Below are positions 59,480 through 64,000 of a stretch of DNA of 64,000 nt, piece after piece. Every line of letters starts with the position of its first letter. The stretch's first letter is position 1. The notes under the pieces were generated by a model, which was not told the DNA's origin, ran no database searches, and was given only the letters and a program-made list of their open reading frames with translations. The translations under genes were made by a program, and so were the position numbers. The stretch is from Ashinkailepas kermadecensis (Eukaryota > Arthropoda > Thecostraca > Neolepadidae), in the NCBI GenBank assembly GCA_034440615.1, contig JAOTOM010002287.1, positions 1 to 64,000 on the forward strand. Direction: 5' to 3'.

Positions 59480-59745
59480 TAACATACCTGCAGTGGCACT
59501 CTGCTGTGGTTACCCTGTCATGGCATCTCCACCTCTGTTGCGATACTGTCCGTTGTGATACCCCTTATGTGATGTCCCTACCGTTCCCCTTCGTTGCGGC
59601 ATCCATCATGTAGTGCCCCTGTAGTGACACCCACTGCTATTGTACCCCTGCAGTGCTATCCCTGCTACTACATCCTCTGCTATGGTGCCTCCACTGATGT
59701 CCATGCAGCGACACCCTCTTGTGCTGTGCCACTACTGTTCACAAT
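59480..59745. repeat. degenerate ~17-bp repeat (CCCCTGCAGTGATACC), patch 1
   Basis: Variants of CCCTGTAGTGACACC, CCCTGCAGTGCTATC and CTCTGCTATGGTGCC follow each other. The same vocabulary is at 62685-62830. Confidence 0.7.
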
Positions 59746-60207
59746 GTGATAACTCAAGGAATAAAACTGGTCAGATATGCAGTTCTTGACTACTTTTGTA
59801 ACCAATTTCTGTGTTCCCATTGCATAAGCAGATGTCTGAAGCACACCAGGTCGCAGTTTTTTTGGGGGGATAATTTGGACAAGGTTTGACATAGAAAGAA
59901 AGAACATGCACATTTATGCATATGTTGTCGGAGTTTCACAACCGGTAAATGTAAGACTCCTGAAAACCCTGGGAAGTGAGACATGAAGCGATAGCTGAGA
60001 ATATTCTCATTGCGAAAGCAATTCAAAGAGGTATTAAACGGCTCACAATGTGCTATATTTGATCAAACAATAAGTCATTACAATATTCGTTCGAAGTTTC
60101 AGTACCTCCAAGTTCATCTTTTCTCCAATTGCACAACAGCGCACACATAGAGACCAATACCAATGAAAACAGCGATTCTTCGACTATGTGTTCCATATAT
60201 GTTTCAG
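59746..60207. other. no gene recognised
   Basis: AT-leaning spacer. Confidence 0.4.
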
Positions 60208-60948
60208 CTGTGCCCAGCTGCGCCCACACCCACAGTGATCAATTGTATGCCGGTAGGCCGGTCCCTGTGCCCAGCTGCGCCTACACCCACAGTGATCAAT
60301 TGTATGCCGGTAGGCCGGTCCCTGTGGCCAGCTGCGCCTACACCCACAGTGATCAATTGTATGCCGGTAGGCCGGTCCCTGTGGCCAGCTGCGCCTACAC
60401 CCACAGTGATCAATTGTATGCCGGTAGGCCGGTCCCTGTGGCCAGCTGCGCCTACACCCACAGTGATCAATTGTATGCCGGTAGGCCGGTCCCTGTGGCC
60501 AGCTGCGCCTGCACCCACAGTGATCAATTGTATGCCGGTAGGCCGGTCCCTGTGGCCAGCTGCGCCTACACCCACAGTGATCAATTGTATGCCGGTAGGC
60601 CGGTCCCTGTGGCCAGCTGCGCCTACACCCACAGTGATCAATTGTATGCCGGTAGGCCGGTCCCTGTGGCCAGCTGCGCCTACACCCACAGTGATCAATT
60701 GTATGCCGGTAGGCCGGTCCCTGTGGCCAGCTGCGCCTACACCCACAGTGATCAATTGTATGCCGGTAGGCCGGTCCCTGTGGCCAGCTGCGCCTACACC
60801 CACAGTGATCAATTGTATGCCGGTAGGCCGGTCCCTGTGCCCAGCTGCGCCTACACCCACAGTGATCAATTGTATGCCGGTAGGCCGGTCCCTGTGCCCA
60901 GCTGCGCCTACACCCACAGTGATCAATTGTATGCCGGTAGGCCGGTCC
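60208..60948. repeat. 57-bp minisatellite, 13 copies
   Basis: The unit is CCAGCTGCGCCTACACCCAC plus AGTGATCAATTGTATGCC and GGTAGGCCGGTCCCTGTGG. Edge copies have CCCAGC and inner copies GGCCAGC, with one unit having TGCACCC. Divisible by three, so two plus and two minus frames stay open for 256-313 codons. They are not reported as genes. Confidence 0.97.
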
Positions 60949-62684
60949 GAGCAATCCCGAGCCGGGTGCCGCGACGCTCCGATCACCGGGCCGTTTTGAC
61001 CGGACAGCCTAATCCAGCGGTCCCTATGCAAAGCATTTCCTTAACCGACGAGGCGACTGAGTCGAGATAGGTCACGCATTGAGCGTTTTTCATAAGGGAG
61101 CTGTCCTTTCCTGTAAGTTTCGGGTCATTGTGGTGAGAAGTTGCGTACAGTTAACATGGAGGTGTTCGTCAGCAGAGGACTTAGTAGACTTGTTAGCCAG
61201 TGCAGACGTCTGGACGTGGCAGTAAATTGATCATTTGTTGAATCATAGCTTGTAGTTGGTTACGAAGAAAATTCCTGAGATGTATTTCCCAGGTGAGCAT
61301 CCGGGACGGGCCGTGGAGGGAGCGCGCGTTCGACCGGTTGGAATTTACGATCAGCTTAGCTCCCGTTCTCAGCGTCCGGCATCCTGAATAGTTGCTGAAC
61401 AGCACAATTATCTGCAGCTCGTGGAGGTTGCCAGGAAAAGTGCTCGTGTTGAAGGCATGGAGGACGCGGCTTTCGTGCTGCGACAGGTGGGAGCATCACC
61501 GAATCGGCCCAGCAGGATTCCCCGGGTTTTAGAAGCTCTAGAGTCAGCCAGCCCGAGTGCGTGTCAGGAGAATGAGCGCTGGCAATGTGTGTGTCAGCTG
61601 ACTTGTCCATGCTATGCTGACGGCTACCGTATGGTTTGGCGAGTGACGAATGTTGCGGCGAAGATAGACATCCTGCCCGTCAATGTGAAGGTGTACGAGG
61701 CCAAAGGAGAGTGCTACCCGAAATATAAATATATTAAAGCCTTCCTTAGCTAAATGTAAGCTATTGGTCGTAACTGTGGGCTTATTATGTAACGTGTTTG
61801 GTTCTGATCTTTTGTGATGTGTATTCCTAAGGACAGCTACAGTAGAGGCGCAGCTAAAGGAGAGGGCCCCCTGCCCCTTAGCAATCAGAAATGCATTAGA
61901 TCAAATCATAAATTTTCCGATTTTCACCGCGCAAAAGCAGAAACTTTTCACGTGCGCAGCGGACCGAAAGCTTTCTCTGCTTCTTCCCATTGTTTGGGTA
62001 GCCCCCCCCTCTAAAAGAAAATCATGGTTGCACCTCGAGGCTACAGCATTTTAGCATGCGTTCGAAAGAAGTACCGTACATTCGAGCATGTATTTTCCAA
62101 CAGGTGTATCGTGTTGCATTTGGGACTGAGCGACTGTGAGGTCACACTCTCAATTATATGTGCCGACTTGACATGTGAGTCACGTCTTTGTAATATATTT
62201 TTGCGTTATGCCTTCAACTTAGGACATGCAGATATTGAATATATATTGTGTAACAATCGGTCACGTTTACAGTGCGTAATGCTCACATAACAAGTGTTGC
62301 TCATAATTATCAAATATATGAGGGCCATGACCGTCATTATGACGTCACCATGCATGGCCGGATGTTCATTATTAACCAGAGTACTATTGGTACTAGTGTA
62401 GGTGTTTGTGCAATTTGAGCTGTCTACGTCAATTGGTTCGCGAGATGTTTGAGGAGAACAAAATTGGATTATAGCCGGTGAGGAATGCTCCGTTCCCTGC
62501 GGCAAGTATGATATCTGGCATTCCCGGGTTAAGCAATCTTTGAGACATGGCGCCTCTCAGTATGTTCAAAATTTGACGCTCGTTCGAATAAGATAAAAAT
62601 CGTCCTTGTAACTAACATACTTTGTGGGTAATGATGTCTGGCCAGTTTCTGCATCGTATTATCACAGTGTGCTTTGATGTCCCT
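60949..62684. other. no gene recognised
   Basis: The 110-codon plus frame at 61421-61753 contains Cys-rich QCVCQLTCPCYADGYRM but has no recognised family, signal or splice context. Possibly a chance frame. Confidence 0.4.
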
Positions 62685-62830
62685 GCGATGATACACTCTG
62701 CCGCGGTACCCCATAGCAATGTCCCGACACTATCATGCGACACTGTCCTGGCACCCCTACTGTGTAGTGTTCCTGCGGCGATACCCTCTGCTGTGGTACC
62801 CCTGCTGTGACATCCCTGCAGCGCCGGCCG
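62685..62830. repeat. degenerate ~17-bp repeat (CCCCTGCAGTGATACC), patch 2
   Basis: CTCTGCCGCGGTACCCC, CCCTGCTGTGACATCC and similar. Same family as 59480-59745. Confidence 0.65.
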
Positions 62831-64000
62831 CTGCGGTACCACCCCGTGTCGCACCACCCTCTGCTGGAACTCTCCTGGTTCGGACGTCTCTTGTCAAAAT
62901 GTGTCTGTCGCTCTGAGGGACGCTGCTTACTTCTGATGCTGCACATCAACTTCTCCTCCCCGGACGATGCCCGTTTCTGTACCAGACTAGGCTGTGCGAA
63001 ACCAGGCCGGTCCCGGTCAGTCAAAGCCCTTGACCTTGTCTGACGGAAACAGTCAGATTACCAGGACCGGACCCGGTCATATCGGACCCGACCGCCCCAG
63101 CAGAGATGCCCTCTCTCGGCGCCCCTATTTGCGTTAGTGGGGGAAGGTATCGGATTGCAATTTGACAGTAGCCTTGAATGTAGCGGACACAAATTGCTGG
63201 TCAAGTGCTTAGGCTATCGCACTGCTGTGATGAAGTAACCATATTTGTCAGCAATGAAGCTGCCACTCGAATTTCCGCTAAAATGGTGCAAGAGTTCGGG
63301 AGCATTCCGGACTTCAGCTAAAATGGCAGAATATCACTTTACGTGGTCGATGGCCTCTGCTGCCATCGCGCGACAGCCGTAGCGATAGCCGCGTCGCTAT
63401 TTTGCCTGTCACGAATTCCATTGTGCTTTTTGATTTCTAGTCTGATGTGTTATAGTCGATGTGCCAAGTCCACCCTCGCAGTTCTGTCATGTAAGCCGAT
63501 TATCCTGGAACGTCGAATTGTTTATCCGAAACACGCCGACTTTCGGCCATTGATATTCACGTGGTCCATTTCACGGTGCTGCTGCTCTGAGTTTTACCGA
63601 CTGCTTACGTACTTCACGATACCAAGTTCATAGCGCTGCCCCTCGCCTGCTACACTCCACTTATGATTTTCCTCCGTTTGTCGAAAACGGATTGGTGGTT
63701 AACAAAAGGAACATGATCAGCAGTCCAATAAGCATACCTTGTTAGCTTGGGAATGGGAAATCTGTAACTCAATCGGGCATCGTTCAGCAACTGTGTGATT
63801 CATCTGTTGATGGATGATAACCCACTTCATCATTGAACGTCTCAGAGCTGAATGAAGTGTTTGTGTTGAATTGTTCAAAGCCGTGTGAAAACCTTCGCCT
63901 GCCTTTAGCGGACACGGCCATTCTTTACTAGGCAATATTTATTCTAATTTATATTTATTACCTCGCGTTCTACCGAATCCGAGAGTTGACAGGCAGCCTT
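62831..64000. other. no gene recognised
   Basis: Clustered GACCGG/CCGGTC words at 63005-63100 and a local repeat of GCTAAAATGG near 63280-63325. Open frames unassigned. Confidence 0.4.

Noticed and set aside
60129..61070. Four overlapping frames of 256-313 codons
   Set aside because: By-product of the 57-bp array, whose unit length is a multiple of three.

Overview
This is a repeat-rich window from an animal nuclear genome. The only host protein-coding sequence I can support is two spliced exons of a Cys-loop ligand-gated channel, a nicotinic acetylcholine receptor (nAChR) alpha-type subunit, on the minus strand (12453-12633, then 2115-2271). Canonical GT-AG introns, a CR1/L2/Rex1-type LINE, a CsRn1-like Ty3/gypsy relic and tRNA-derived SINEs all point to an invertebrate metazoan, probably a protostome. 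I cannot name the phylum from sequence alone. There are no bacterial operons, and no rRNA, CRISPR array or true tRNA gene was seen.

Layout. 1-13.2 kb: the nAChR exons separated by a 10.18 kb intron. The intron holds a near full-length but inactivated LINE inserted antisense to the gene (4807-8896), old degenerate repeats, and a 20-unit minisatellite beside the upstream exon. An 11-bp array lies on that exon's other side. 13.2-24 kb: no recognisable host gene; a LINE tail fragment, dispersed low-copy repeats, a 68/69-bp dimeric array, a long tRNA-derived SINE whose own tail segment has been tandemly multiplied, and several patches of one degenerate minisatellite family. 24.2-27.1 kb: a Ty3/gypsy relic (tRNA-Trp-like primer site, gag, reverse transcriptase thumb, RNase H, integrase linker). 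Its middle is replaced by about 34 copies of a 34-bp repeat that is itself a piece of reverse transcriptase coding sequence. 27.5-33.9 kb: a second LINE copy on the minus strand, carrying a nested, oppositely oriented 5'-truncated relative and abutting a 1.6 kb minisatellite.

34-64 kb: many unrelated arrays (units of 21, 45, 63, 96, 32, 25, 64 and 57 bp), three more tRNA-derived SINE copies of three families, long simple repeats including a 1.02 kb (TC)n(TA)n(TC)n tract, and a candidate hAT-like MITE. I see no convincing host exon there.

Tandem repeats occupy very roughly 15% of the window and are its dominant feature. Most long open frames here (for example those at 46.9-48.5, 58.4-59.6 and 60.1-61.1 kb) are by-products of repeats and are not reported as genes. 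The most interesting pattern is that at least two arrays were born from inside transposable elements: a reverse transcriptase motif became a 34-bp minisatellite, and a SINE segment became a 37-bp array. A third array sits inside a dispersed repeat.
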